Below, one piece after another: positions 1 to 7,655 of a stretch of DNA of 19,417 bases. Every line of letters starts with the position of its first letter. The stretch's first letter is position 1. The notes under the pieces were generated by a model that searched no databases, had not been told where the DNA came from, and saw nothing but the letters and a program-made list of their open reading frames with translations. Location of the stretch: the NCBI GenBank assembly GCA_002409445.1, contig DHNJ01000077.1, forward strand, positions 357-19,773, given 5' to 3'. The translations under genes were made by a program, and so were the position numbers. Source of the stretch: Armatimonadetes bacterium UBA5419 (GTDB taxonomy: Bacteria > Armatimonadota > UBA10988).

Positions 1-1894
1 CGAAGAGCGGGTCGGCGACGATCGAGTTCGGGTCGCGGCCGAGCGCCTGCCACTCCTCGAAGGTGCGCCCGCTGAAGTCGACGGGCTGGTCGTCGGCGCG
101 CCAGTAGACGTTGCGGTCGAGGTCGATCTGCGGCACCGTCCAATCGCCGTGGAACAGCTCGCCGGTGCGGTACCAGACGATGTTGTTCTCGAAGGTGTAC
201 TGGTGGTGCTCCTCGTTACGCGAGTGCTGCAGCTGGTTCTCGACGGTGTCGGCGAAGATGTTGTTGCGGATCGTCAGATCGGCGCCGTAGTGCAGGTGGT
301 AGCCGCCGGTGCGGGTGCGCAGGACGAGGTTGTTCTCGAGCAGAATGCCGGTCGAGCCCTCGTCGTTGTACAGCCCCCAGCCGCCGCGGCCGATGTAGCC
401 GTAGTCGTTGACGTCGGTGATGACGTTGTGGCGCAGGGTCGTGCCCTCGGACGGCCCGAGCGTGTAGATGCCGCCCATGTCGGAGAGCAGGCCGTTGCCG
501 ATGTGGTGGATGTGGTTGTAGTCGATGATGTTGCGCTTGGCCACCGAAGGCTCGTAGCCCCAGCGCCAGCCGACGCTAACCCCGGTGTAGTTGAAGCCGC
601 CGATGTCGTTGTGGGTGACCTGGTTGTCGGGGCTCGCGGCGATCCAGACGCCGTGCGCGCCGTGGTGCAGCCAGCCGCCGTGCTGGATGATGTTGTTGTC
701 GATGACCACGTGATGGGTCAGCCGCGGGTCGGTCTCGGTCAGGTTGGAGTCCGGTAGACCGACCTTGATGCCGCCGGCGCCCAGTTCGTCGAGCAGGCAT
801 TCCTGCACGGTGATCTGGCTGCAGCCGGCGCGGAACCACATCGCGTAGCGGCCGAGTTGAGAGAACTCGCACTGCTCGAAGGTGATGTTGCTGGCCCCGT
901 CAACCATCACCGTCGCGTCGATACCGACCTCCGCCTGGCCGTCGGAGTGGCCTTGGGGCGGCAGGTAGTAGGCGGCGTGGCGGAAGGCGAGGCCGCGGAA
1001 GGTCAGGTGGTCGACGGTCAGGCCCAGCTCGGGCTCGCCGCCGATGATCAGGAACCGCTCGGCGCGCGGCAGGACGAGCTCGGTCGTCGCCAGGTCCTCG
1101 CCCGGCAGCGGCCAGTAGAGCAGCTCGCCATCTGCAGATAGGTACCACTCGCCCGGCTCGTCCAGCGCGGCGCGGTAGTTCTCCAGCTGGTAGCGCTGGC
1201 GGACGGCGGAGCCGTAGAAGCCGGTGATCGGCCAGGGCGTGCTGCCGGTCAGGCGGAGCAGGCCGGTGGCCGGGTCGTAGGATTCGGGCCGCAGGCGGCC
1301 GGACTCCCAGGAGAAGTAGGCGACGAAGTTGACCTGCCCCAGCTCCTCGGCGCTGAGGCCGACCAGGTCGGTCGCCTCGGCGGGGTCGAGGATAGCCTGC
1401 TGCCGGCTCTCGGTGTCGGCCTCGCGGACGGTGTAGAAGAAGCCCTGGTTCGGGCTGCGCGCGCGGGTCGCGTGGCGGCCGTTGACGTAGAGCTGCTCGG
1501 GCCGCCAGTCCGGCCCGACGCCGGCGACCTGCGCGGCCCAGAGGCCGTCGGGGCGGGCGGTCAGGCCGGTGACGGCCTGGCCGGCGGTGAAGACCGGTTG
1601 GGCGCCGGGCGCGGCCTGGTAGGTGACCGGCTGGCCGGGAGTACCGGAGTCGGCCGGCGTGAGCAGCAGCGGCGCGGCCAGCGGGTACGTCCCATCGGCG
1701 ACCTCGACGACGATCGCCTCGCCCGCCGGCCAGTCGGCCCGCTGCGCGCGGATCGCGTCGCGGGCGACCTGCAGCGACGCATACGGCCCCGGCCCCGCCG
1801 GATCCGTCGCCCCACCCGGCGCGACCTGCAACGTCACCGCACCGGCACTACCCGTGATCAGGAGGCCACCGAGGGCGACCAAGTGCCAACGCAT
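1..1894 (-). CDS. Secreted right-handed parallel beta-helix protein (partial, C-terminus beyond the left edge)
   Basis: The reading frame is open from the ATG at 1892-1894 to the window edge, giving 631 codons with no stop. A GGAG ribosome site at 1902-1905 sits 7 bases upstream, and an in-frame TAG at 1913-1915 closes the frame. The N-terminus (MRWHLVALGGLLITGSAGA) reads as a short signal peptide, so export is inferred. Next comes the usual N-terminal module of this class, with VARDAIRAQ then DGTYPL at about residues 45-75, and a segment containing QLYVNGRHATRARSPNQGFF. From about residue 330 the chain becomes short beta-helix turns rich in N-N-I and H-N-x-I steps (VIDNNIIQH, VTHNDIGG, IIDYNHIHHIGNG, TLRHNVITD, LLENNLVLR, TIRNNIFAD). 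These fit the PF13229-type beta-helix. Such proteins are often polysaccharide lyases or glycosidases; the N-terminal layout resembles GH141-like enzymes, but I cannot name a substrate. It lies 62 bp downstream of the M14 peptidase gene and probably shares its transcript. Confidence 0.88.
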   Translation of the reverse strand, partial: MRWHLVALGGLLITGSAGAVTLQVAPGGATDPAGPGPYASLQVARDAIRAQRADWPAGEAIVVEVADGTYPLAAPLLLTPADSGTPGQPVTYQAAPGAQPVFTAGQAVTGLTARPDGLWAAQVAGVGPDWRPEQLYVNGRHATRARSPNQGFFYTVREADTESRQQAILDPAEATDLVGLSAEELGQVNFVAYFSWESGRLRPESYDPATGLLRLTGSTPWPITGFYGSAVRQRYQLENYRAALDEPGEWYLSADGELLYWPLPGEDLATTELVLPRAERFLIIGGEPELGLTVDHLTFRGLAFRHAAYYLPPQGHSDGQAEVGIDATVMVDGASNITFEQCEFSQLGRYAMWFRAGCSQITVQECLLDELGAGGIKVGLPDSNLTETDPRLTHHVVIDNNIIQHGGWLHHGAHGVWIAASPDNQVTHNDIGGFNYTGVSVGWRWGYEPSVAKRNIIDYNHIHHIGNGLLSDMGGIYTLGPSEGTTLRHNVITDVNDYGYIGRGGWGLYNDEGSTGILLENNLVLRTRTGGYHLHYGADLTIRNNIFADTVENQLQHSRNEEHHQYTFENNIVWYRTGELFHGDWTVPQIDLDRNVYWRADDQPVDFSGRTFEEWQALGRDPNSIVADPLF

Positions 1895-1956
1895 GGCATG
1901 TCTCCGGCATGCCTACTACGCCGAGCGCCCGGTGAGTCCTGCGGGCCGCCGTGTGG

Positions 1957-3081
1957 TTAGGCGAGACCGGCGAGGACCCCTTCGGCGAAGCGCCGCCCAA
2001 TCTCGCGGTAGACGTCCGGGGTGAGCACCTGTCCGCCGATCATGCCGTAAGGGACCTCGATCGACATCGCGGGGAGGCCGAGGGACTGGCTGGCCCAGCG
2101 GGTGAAGGAAGGGGTGGTCCAGCGCGAGGGGTAGTCGGCGACGCGGTGGTAGTTGGGGCTGGCGTAGTCGGCCAGGGCGGCGGCGACGCGCTCGCGCCAG
2201 GGGGCGGCCTGGTCGGGGGTGTTGTCGGCGGTCGGGAAGACGAACGTGTAGACGCCGTCGGTCTCGCAGGCACCGGGCGCGTGCCAGTCGAGGATGAGCG
2301 TCGGCCGGCAGCGGCGCAGGAAGCGGCGGACGTCGTCGCCGATGGCGAGGGTTTCGTGGCGGTAGGGCGGGGAGCCCCAGGCGCGGTTGAGGTCGTAGGG
2401 GTAGGGGTCCTTGCCGTACTCGCCCTGCTCGATGCTGTCGATGTTGGCCAGCGGCACGCACCAGACCAGCGGCCCCGCGTCGCCGGCCGCGGCGATCACC
2501 CGCAGAAAGCCGTCGAGCGCCCACGAGCCGGACGTCTCGCCCGCGTGCTGGCGGGCCATGCAGTAGATGCCCGGCCGCGCGCCCTCGGGCGCGCCGGGGC
2601 CGTTGCTCAGGCGGGTCAGCGGGCGGCCGCCCTGGCTCACGCCGATGGTGTCCGCGCGCCAGGGTGCGCCCAGGTCGGCGATCAGGCCGGCGACGTCGTC
2701 TCGCCCATACGGGTAGCAGAAGGCGACCTCGGCGGTCGGCCCGTCCCAGTTCAGCCGCCACGACAGCTCGCGCCGCCCGTCGGGCAGGGCGCGTTCGGTG
2801 GCCGCGGGTAGGCGCTGCCAGGCGCCGTGCTCGACGCGCCAGACCGGCCGCCAGGTCGCCGCCGGCCCGCCGCCGCCCAGCAGGTTGTTGGGGTTGGTCA
2901 GGATCAGCTCGACCTCGGCACCCGCCGGCGGCTCGCGCCAGGTCAGCGTGAAGCAAAACCAGAGCGCCTCTGGCCCACCACACGGGTCGGCCGTGAAGCG
3001 GACGGTCGTGGGCGGCCCCGCCTCGATCTGCACGTCACAGACATTGCCAAACTGCGGACTAGGGCTGACGACCAGCGGCAT
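1957..3081 (-). CDS. M14 zinc carboxypeptidase, cytosolic carboxypeptidase (CCP/M14D)-like
   Basis: This is a 374-residue protein. The M14 metal and catalytic residues are visible: the zinc pair H179 and E182 in ARQHAGETSGSW, the third ligand H267 in LDWHAPG, the substrate-carboxylate site DLNRAW at 230-235, and a likely catalytic E342 in SIEVPYG. The first 140 residues form the beta-rich N-terminal domain typical of cytosolic carboxypeptidase-like members. FCYPYGRDDVAGL (121-133) corresponds to the family's CYPYTYSDL-type motif. There is no signal peptide, so the enzyme should act in the cytoplasm. Family members remove C-terminal residues, often acidic, from peptides or proteins; the substrate here is unknown. 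The ATG at 3079-3081 is preceded by GGAG. The next gene on this strand starts 62 bp downstream, so the two are probably co-transcribed, although no functional link is obvious. Confidence 0.88.
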   Translation of the reverse strand: MPLVVSPSPQFGNVCDVQIEAGPPTTVRFTADPCGGPEALWFCFTLTWREPPAGAEVELILTNPNNLLGGGGPAATWRPVWRVEHGAWQRLPAATERALPDGRRELSWRLNWDGPTAEVAFCYPYGRDDVAGLIADLGAPWRADTIGVSQGGRPLTRLSNGPGAPEGARPGIYCMARQHAGETSGSWALDGFLRVIAAAGDAGPLVWCVPLANIDSIEQGEYGKDPYPYDLNRAWGSPPYRHETLAIGDDVRRFLRRCRPTLILDWHAPGACETDGVYTFVFPTADNTPDQAAPWRERVAAALADYASPNYHRVADYPSRWTTPSFTRWASQSLGLPAMSIEVPYGMIGGQVLTPDVYREIGRRFAEGVLAGLA

Positions 3082-3182
3082 GGGTGGACTCCGGTGTGTG
3101 GTGGCCGATTGGCCGCGCCGGCGCGCCGTCCTCCCCGGCGCTCCTCGTTCCGGCCTACAATGCGGCCAAGGAGTGGCTTGAC
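3082..3182. promoter_or_regulatory. Divergent intergenic region between the M14 gene and the methyltransferase/hydrogenase operon
   Basis: This 101-bp gap must hold the promoters for both the leftward pair and the rightward operon. On the plus strand TACAAT at 3156-3161 resembles a -10 box, but there is no convincing -35 box and the implied leader is very short. A perfect 10-bp palindrome, GCGCCGGCGC, lies at 3115-3124 and could be an operator or simply GC-rich background. An AAGGAG ribosome site at 3168-3173 belongs to the rightward gene. The promoter assignment is tentative. Confidence 0.35.
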
Positions 3183-4172
3183 ATGGCTGAGCAGCGCACG
3201 GTTCTGGGCACGGACGCGCGGGAGGTGTTGGATTTCGAGCTGATGAGCTTGTACCAGCGCGTGGCGCGGGCGGTGCAGGTGGCTTGGGAGTTGGGGGTCT
3301 GGCAGGCGCTGCTGGCGGAGGCGCGGAGTGCCGAGCGGTTGGCGGCGGACCTCGGGTTCGACGAGGAGATGACGCGGCGGTTGCTGCGAGTGCTGGCGAG
3401 CACGGGCCTGGCCTGGCACGAGCCGGACGGCACGGTGCGGCTGACGCAGGCGGGGCGCGACGCGTTCGACCCGGATTCGCCGGTCTACTACGGCGATGGG
3501 CTGGCCCATGCGGCGACCGTGGCGGCGGGCTGGAACGCGCTGCCGGAGCTGCTGCGCGGCGGGCTGGGCGCGCGGCGCGGTGGCGGGCCGGGCGACCATC
3601 GGACTTTTGTCATGGCCATGCAGGACTACTCGATCCGCGGCCGCGCGCAGTGGCTGGCGGGCAACATCGACCTGACCGGCCGGCGCCACCTGCTCGACCT
3701 GGGCGGTGGGCCGGGGACCTACTCCTTCGCCCTGCTCGAGGCCAACCCCGAGCTGCGCGCGACGATCTTCGACCTGCCGCAGACCGAGCCGTTGGCGCGG
3801 GACAACGCCGCGCGCTACGGGCTGGCCGAGCGCGTGGCTTTCCGCGGCGGCGACTACGACCAGGACGATCTAGGCGGCGGCTACGACTGCGCGCTGGCGA
3901 GCAACGTGCTGCACGGCGCGCACCACGGCAGCGGCGCGCGGCTCAAGCGCCTGGCGGCCGCGCTGGAGCCCGGCGCGCTGGTCATCATCCAAGACTTCGT
4001 CCTCGACGACGACGGCAACGGGCCGCTGGCCGCGGCGATGTTCGGCATGTATGTCGGCGTCTTCCGGGTCGAGGAGATGTTCGCGATCATGGCCGAGGCG
4101 GGCCTGCTGCAGCCGACGCTACGTGCACGCGGCGCGGCGGGATCGGCGCTGTTCACGGGCATCGTGGCCTAG
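3183..4172 (+). CDS. SAM-dependent O-methyltransferase (Methyltransf_2 / HIOMT-CrtF-like)
   Basis: This 329-residue protein has the two-domain layout of plant-type and carotenoid O-methyltransferases. The N-terminal winged-helix dimerisation domain spans about residues 15-100 (ELGVWQALL, AERLAADLGFDEEMTRRLLRVLASTGL). The Rossmann SAM domain starts at about 168, with motif I LLDLGGGPGTYSF at 170-182 and the following acidic IFDLPQ. The segment where the family often carries its catalytic His reads SNVLHGAHH, so the base may be one of these histidines. The ATG at 3183 was chosen because AAGGAG at 3168-3173 stands 9 bases upstream; earlier in-frame GTG codons have no ribosome site. It is the first gene of the rightward run, 44 bp before hypE. 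Its substrate is unknown, and its role in a hydrogenase operon is unexplained; it may be an unrelated passenger. Confidence 0.85.
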   Translation: MAEQRTVLGTDAREVLDFELMSLYQRVARAVQVAWELGVWQALLAEARSAERLAADLGFDEEMTRRLLRVLASTGLAWHEPDGTVRLTQAGRDAFDPDSPVYYGDGLAHAATVAAGWNALPELLRGGLGARRGGGPGDHRTFVMAMQDYSIRGRAQWLAGNIDLTGRRHLLDLGGGPGTYSFALLEANPELRATIFDLPQTEPLARDNAARYGLAERVAFRGGDYDQDDLGGGYDCALASNVLHGAHHGSGARLKRLAAALEPGALVIIQDFVLDDDGNGPLAAAMFGMYVGVFRVEEMFAIMAEAGLLQPTLRARGAAGSALFTGIVA

Positions 4173-4216
4173 CCCGCCGCGGGCCGTGATAGGATAAGTT
4201 CCCGCGGAGAGGCAGG

Positions 4217-5236
4217 CTGGCCGACGAGCAGAGGATCACGCTGGCCCATGGCAGCGGTGGGCGGGCGAGCGCCGAGCTGATCAGCGAGGTATTCATCGCC
4301 GCGTTTGCCGATGAGGCGGGCGCGGCGCTCGAGGACGCCGCCGTCCTGCCGGCCGGCGCGGGCCGCGTCGCGCTGACCACCGACTCCTTCGTCGTCCGCC
4401 CGCGCTTCTTCCCCGGCGGCGACATCGGCGAGCTGGCCGTCTGCGGCACCGTGAACGACCTGGCCGTGGCTGGCGCGCGGCCGGTCGCGCTGACTACCGC
4501 CTTCATCCTCGAGGCCGGGCTGCCGCTGGCCGAGCTGCGCGCGATCGTCGAGAGCATGGTGCGCACGGCGCGCGCGGCGGGGGTGCGGCTGGTCGCGGGC
4601 GATACGAAGGTTGTCGAACAGGGCGCGGGCGACGGCGTGTACATCACCACCGCGGGCTACGGGCTGGTGCCCGAGGACGTGAGCCTAGGCGGCGCGCGGC
4701 TGCGGCCGGGCGACCAGCTGCTGGTCAGCGGCGATATCGGCCGGCACGAGGCGGCGATCCTGTTGGCGCGCGGGCAGATCAGCTTGCGCGCGGCGATTGA
4801 TTCTGATTGCGGGCTGCTCGCGGCGACCGCGGCGGCGGTCCTGGCGGCCGGCGGCGAGCAGGTGCGGGCGATGCGCGACTGCACCCGCGGCGGACTGGCG
4901 ACGGTGCTCTGCGAGTGGGCCGAGGCGGCGGGCGTGCGGCTGGAGGTGGAGCAGGCGGCGGTGCCGGTGCAGCCGGCGGTTGGGGCGGTCTGCGAGCTGC
5001 TCGGGCTGGACCCGTTGTACCTGGCCTGCGAGGGGCGGCTGGCGGTCGCCGTGGGGCTGGAGGCGGCCGAGGCGGTGCTGGCGGCGTTGCGCGCGCAGGA
5101 GCCGAGCGCGGCGTGGATCGGCGAGGTCGCGGAGGTTGACGCGAGCGGCCGGCCGCGGGTGATCGGGCGGACCGGAGTCGGGGGACGGCGAGTGTTGGAG
5201 CGTTTGACCGGCGGGCAGATGCCGCGGATATGTTAG
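4217..5236 (+). CDS. hypE: HypE, [NiFe]-hydrogenase maturation protein (carbamoyl dehydratase), probable CTG start
   Basis: HypE accepts a carbamoyl group from HypF on its C-terminal cysteine and dehydrates it with ATP to the thiocyanate that supplies CN ligands to the NiFe(CN)2CO site. The diagnostic C-terminus PRIC is intact, ending at residue 339. The N-terminal AIR-synthase fold shows ITLAHGSGGR, then LTTDSFVVRPRFFPGGDIG and GTVNDLAVAGARP; the C-terminal domain shows RDCTRGGLATVL. The homologous N-terminus lies upstream of the first GTG (4451). The frame is open back to a TAG at 4190-4192 and contains no ATG, GTG or TTG before ITLAHGSGG. The best start is CTG at 4217, just after GGAGAGG (4206-4212). 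This gives 339 residues, normal for HypE. It sits directly upstream of the hydrogenase accessory genes and probably serves HydL. Confidence 0.92.
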   Translation: MADEQRITLAHGSGGRASAELISEVFIAAFADEAGAALEDAAVLPAGAGRVALTTDSFVVRPRFFPGGDIGELAVCGTVNDLAVAGARPVALTTAFILEAGLPLAELRAIVESMVRTARAAGVRLVAGDTKVVEQGAGDGVYITTAGYGLVPEDVSLGGARLRPGDQLLVSGDIGRHEAAILLARGQISLRAAIDSDCGLLAATAAAVLAAGGEQVRAMRDCTRGGLATVLCEWAEAAGVRLEVEQAAVPVQPAVGAVCELLGLDPLYLACEGRLAVAVGLEAAEAVLAALRAQEPSAAWIGEVAEVDASGRPRVIGRTGVGGRRVLERLTGGQMPRIC

Positions 5237-5262
5237 ATCTAGACATGGCTGGAGTGCAGCGG

Positions 5263-5610
5263 ATGATGTGGACAGAACTGCTGGTCGGCCTGGGCGCGAC
5301 GGCCCTGGTCGACAGCGACGATTTCGAGGTGCGGGCGATCGCCGCGGCCGACTTGCTGAGCGACATTCTGGCCACGGAGAAGAGCGACTTCGTCATGCTC
5401 ACGGGGCAGACGACGGCGCCCGCGATCCGCACGGCAGTGGCGGTTGGTGCGCTGGGGGTGATTGTCGTACGGGGCAAGAATGTGCCCGAAGAGATGATTG
5501 ACCTGGCGACAAACTTCGGGATCCCGCTTGCGGTGACCCAGCTCAAGATGTTCGAGGCTTGCGTGAGCGCAGGAGTTTGCCTGTGGAGTTCAGCTTCGTC
5601 CAAGAGCTAA
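5263..5610 (+). CDS. DRTGG-domain protein (first copy)
   Basis: This 115-residue single-domain protein belongs to the DRTGG fold family (PF07085), also found beside CBS domains and in phosphotransacetylases. Stand-alone copies accompany electron-bifurcating hydrogenase operons; their biochemical role is not established. Visible family features are ADLLSDILA near residues 25-33, the FVMLTGQTTAPAIRTAV segment, ALGVIVVRGKNVPEEMI and IPLAVTQLKMFEA. An ATG at 5230 overlaps the hypE stop and another lies at 5245, but neither has a ribosome site. The ATG at 5263 has GGAG (5251-5254) 8 bases upstream and gives a normal N-terminus (MMWTELLVGLGA). The last 28 bases overlap the next gene in another frame, so the C-terminal tail CLWSSASSKS is probably non-structural. 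It is a paralogue of the gene at 6524-6853. Confidence 0.8.
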   Translation: MMWTELLVGLGATALVDSDDFEVRAIAAADLLSDILATEKSDFVMLTGQTTAPAIRTAVAVGALGVIVVRGKNVPEEMIDLATNFGIPLAVTQLKMFEACVSAGVCLWSSASSKS

Positions 5611-6521
5611 TCCATAAGCTCAAGACATTTCAAGCGATGCGCGAGGAGGTCGTCACGGCGACGACGAGTTGCACGCTGCGTGACGTGCAGGGCATGATGC
5701 GGCAGCACCGGATCTCCGGCGTGCCGGTGGTCGAGGACGAGCATCTGCTCGGGATCGTGACGATCGAGGACATTCTGCGCGCCCTCGAGCACGGCTACAT
5801 TGATGACCCGGTGCGCGGCTGGATGACCAAGCAGGTGGTCACCGTGGGCGAGCGGTGGCCGCTGACCGAGACGATGTCGGTGCTCGACCGGACGGGCTAC
5901 GGGCGGTTGCCGGTGCTCTCGGCCGAGGGCAAGTTCATCGGGCTGGTGACTAGCGACAGCATCCTGCACGCGCTGCTGGTCGAGCTGGAGCGGTTGTTGG
6001 GTAAGGACGAGGAGCGAGCCGTGGCGGAATCAGCGGCGGCGGTGCCCCCACCGCCCGCGGGCCAGCACTGGGAGTTTGAGATCCCCGCCGGGGATTACGA
6101 TGCGGCGGGGCTGACCAGCGTGCGGCTCAAGCGCGAGCTGGCCAGCCACGGGGTGCCGCCGGAGGTGCAACGGCGGGTGGCGATCGCCACTTACGAGGCG
6201 GAGGCGAACCTCATCATCCACACCACCAGCGGGGGGCGGATTGTCGTTGATCTCGACGAACGAATGGTGCGGATCGTGGTCCAAGACGATGGACCGGGCA
6301 TCGAAGACACGGAAATGGCGATGCGCCACGGCTGGTCGACGGCCAGCGATCTGGTGCGCAGCTTGGGCTTCGGCGCGGGGCTGGGCTTGCCGAACATCCG
6401 CAAGTGCGCCGACGGCTTCCAGATCCACAGCGAGATGGGCCGGGGCACACGGCTAGACCTGCGATTTGACCTGCCCGAGGACACAGCGGGGCAGAGCGGA
6501 CCGGCGGAAGGGAAGAAGTAA
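5583..6521 (+). CDS. CBS-pair / HATPase (anti-sigma-factor-kinase-like) fusion protein
   Basis: This is a 312-residue protein with two modules. Residues 20-140 form a tandem CBS pair: HRISGVPVVEDEHLLGIVTIEDIL (42-65) and YGRLPVLSAEGKFIGLVTSDSIL (106-128). CBS pairs usually bind adenine nucleotides. After a proline-rich linker (154-158), residues 175-300 form a GHKL ATPase of the RsbW/SpoIIAB type, with N-box YEAEANLIIHT (204-214), DDGPGI (235-240) and GFGAGLGLPNI (262-272). No histidine phospho-acceptor domain is present. The GTG at 5583 was chosen because AGGAG (5571-5575) lies 7 bases upstream; a TTG at 5559 has no ribosome site. The start lies inside the preceding gene by 28 bp, so translation is probably coupled. 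The inferred role is energy-state sensing linked to phosphorylation control of the hydrogenase or its expression. The partner is unknown, and no STAS antagonist or sigma factor is in the window. Confidence 0.85.
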   Translation: MEFSFVQELIHKLKTFQAMREEVVTATTSCTLRDVQGMMRQHRISGVPVVEDEHLLGIVTIEDILRALEHGYIDDPVRGWMTKQVVTVGERWPLTETMSVLDRTGYGRLPVLSAEGKFIGLVTSDSILHALLVELERLLGKDEERAVAESAAAVPPPPAGQHWEFEIPAGDYDAAGLTSVRLKRELASHGVPPEVQRRVAIATYEAEANLIIHTTSGGRIVVDLDERMVRIVVQDDGPGIEDTEMAMRHGWSTASDLVRSLGFGAGLGLPNIRKCADGFQIHSEMGRGTRLDLRFDLPEDTAGQSGPAEGKK

Positions 6522-6523
6522 CA

Positions 6524-6853
6524 ATGACAGTCGCGGCAATGGCGGAGGCGTTGGGGCTACAGGCGGTGACCGCGGTTGCCGACCAGGAGATCGTCGGCGC
6601 GATTGCGACCGACCTGATCAGCGATGTGCTGGCGCACGGTGAGCCGGGCATGGTCTGGCTGACCATCCAGACCCACCGCAACGTGGCCGCGGTCGCCTCG
6701 ACCCAGGAACTGGCCGCGGTGATCGTGACCGGCGACCGCCCGGTCAGCCGCGAGCTGCTGGCGCTGGCCGAGCAGCAGGCGGTGACGATCTTCGTCAGCG
6801 AGGACGACACCTACGGCACGAGTGGCCGGCTGTACGAGCTCGGTGTGCACTGA
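6524..6853 (+). CDS. DRTGG-domain protein (second copy)
   Basis: This 109-residue single-domain protein is closer to the consensus of hydrogenase-associated DRTGG proteins than the first copy. It shows AIATDLISDVLAHGEPGMVWLTIQTHRNVAAVAS, then LAAVIVTGDRPVSRELL, and the ending TYGTSGRLYELGV. It starts at ATG 6524, two bases after the CBS-ATPase stop, with a GGAAGGGAAG purine tract just upstream. The 3' end overlaps the start of the PHP gene. The biochemical role is unknown. Two diverged copies flanking a CBS-ATPase gene suggest a small regulatory complex, which is inference from gene order. Confidence 0.85.
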   Translation: MTVAAMAEALGLQAVTAVADQEIVGAIATDLISDVLAHGEPGMVWLTIQTHRNVAAVASTQELAAVIVTGDRPVSRELLALAEQQAVTIFVSEDDTYGTSGRLYELGVH

Positions 6854-7652
6854 GCCTGGCCGCCCGCCGGAGCTGCGCGCCTGGCGAGCGGATTTCCATC
6901 TGCATTCGGTGCTCTCGCCCTGTGGCGATCTAGCGATGTCGCCGGGGGCGGTCGCGGCCGCCCTGGCCCGGCGCGGGGTGACCGTCGCAGCGCTGAGCGA
7001 CCACAATTCGGGGGGTAATCTGGCCGCCTGGGCGGAGGCGGCGGCGACCGCGGGGGTCAAACCGTTGTACGGCTTGGAGGTACGCACGGCGGAAGAAGCC
7101 GACGTGCTGACCGTGTTCGACGAACTCGGCGCGGCCCTCGACTTTGGCCAATGGGTCTATGACGCGCTGCCCGATGTGCCTTGCGACGAGCGGGTCTTCG
7201 GGGTGCAGGTGCAGGTCGATGCGCAGGAGAATGTCCTGGGCTTCGAGCCGCGACTGCTGATCAGCGGCATCGACCACGAGCTGGAGGTGGTTTGTCAGAC
7301 GGCGCGTGAACGCGGCGCCCTGGTCATCGGGGCGCACGTGGATCGCACCGTGGACAGCATCCTCTCGCAGCTCGGCTGGCTGCCCGAGGGCTTGGCGATC
7401 GATGCTGTCGAGGTCACGAGGTTCGCGGACGAAGAGGCGCTGTGCGCCGAGCATCCGTCGCTGGCGGGTGTGCCGGTGGTGCGGTTCTCGGATGCGCATC
7501 TGATGGCGGATATCGGCTACCAACAGACCGAGTTCTGGGTGGCCGAGCCGACCGTGACCGAGCTACGGCTGGCTCTCCGCGGGGAGGGTGGGCGCAGCGC
7601 GCGGCCAGTGCGGCGGGCGCTTGCCGGCCTGCGCGAGCCAGAGGAGACGTAG
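6843..7652 (+). CDS. PHP-domain metal-dependent phosphoesterase
   Basis: This 269-residue protein has the metal-binding motifs of the polymerase-and-histidinol-phosphatase fold. They are the HxH pair in ADFHLHS (H19, H21), SDHN (D53, H54), YGLEVRT (E79), GAHVDR, and the C-terminal D-x-H in RFSDAHLMADIG. Members hydrolyse phosphoesters such as nucleotides or phospho-sugars; the substrate here is unknown. PHP genes of this length recur in bifurcating-hydrogenase operons. The GTG at 6843 gives a sensible N-terminus and overlaps the preceding stop by 11 bases. Another GTG at 6822 would overlap it by 32. Neither has a strong ribosome site, so coupled translation is likely and the start is uncertain. 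The gene ends 3 bases before hydC. Confidence 0.83.
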   Translation: MCTEPGRPPELRAWRADFHLHSVLSPCGDLAMSPGAVAAALARRGVTVAALSDHNSGGNLAAWAEAAATAGVKPLYGLEVRTAEEADVLTVFDELGAALDFGQWVYDALPDVPCDERVFGVQVQVDAQENVLGFEPRLLISGIDHELEVVCQTARERGALVIGAHVDRTVDSILSQLGWLPEGLAIDAVEVTRFADEEALCAEHPSLAGVPVVRFSDAHLMADIGYQQTEFWVAEPTVTELRLALRGEGGRSARPVRRALAGLREPEET

Positions 7653-7655
7653 CTG

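Noticed and set aside
149..757. Plus-strand 202-codon open frame
   Set aside because: The translation is a V/A/D-rich shadow of the beta-helix gene, which has a signal peptide, ribosome site and repeat motifs on the opposite strand.
4217..5236. Selenophosphate synthetase (SelD) or phosphoribosyl-aminoimidazole synthetase (PurM)
   Set aside because: The same fold is shared, but the C-terminal PRIC ending and the hydrogenase context identify HypE.
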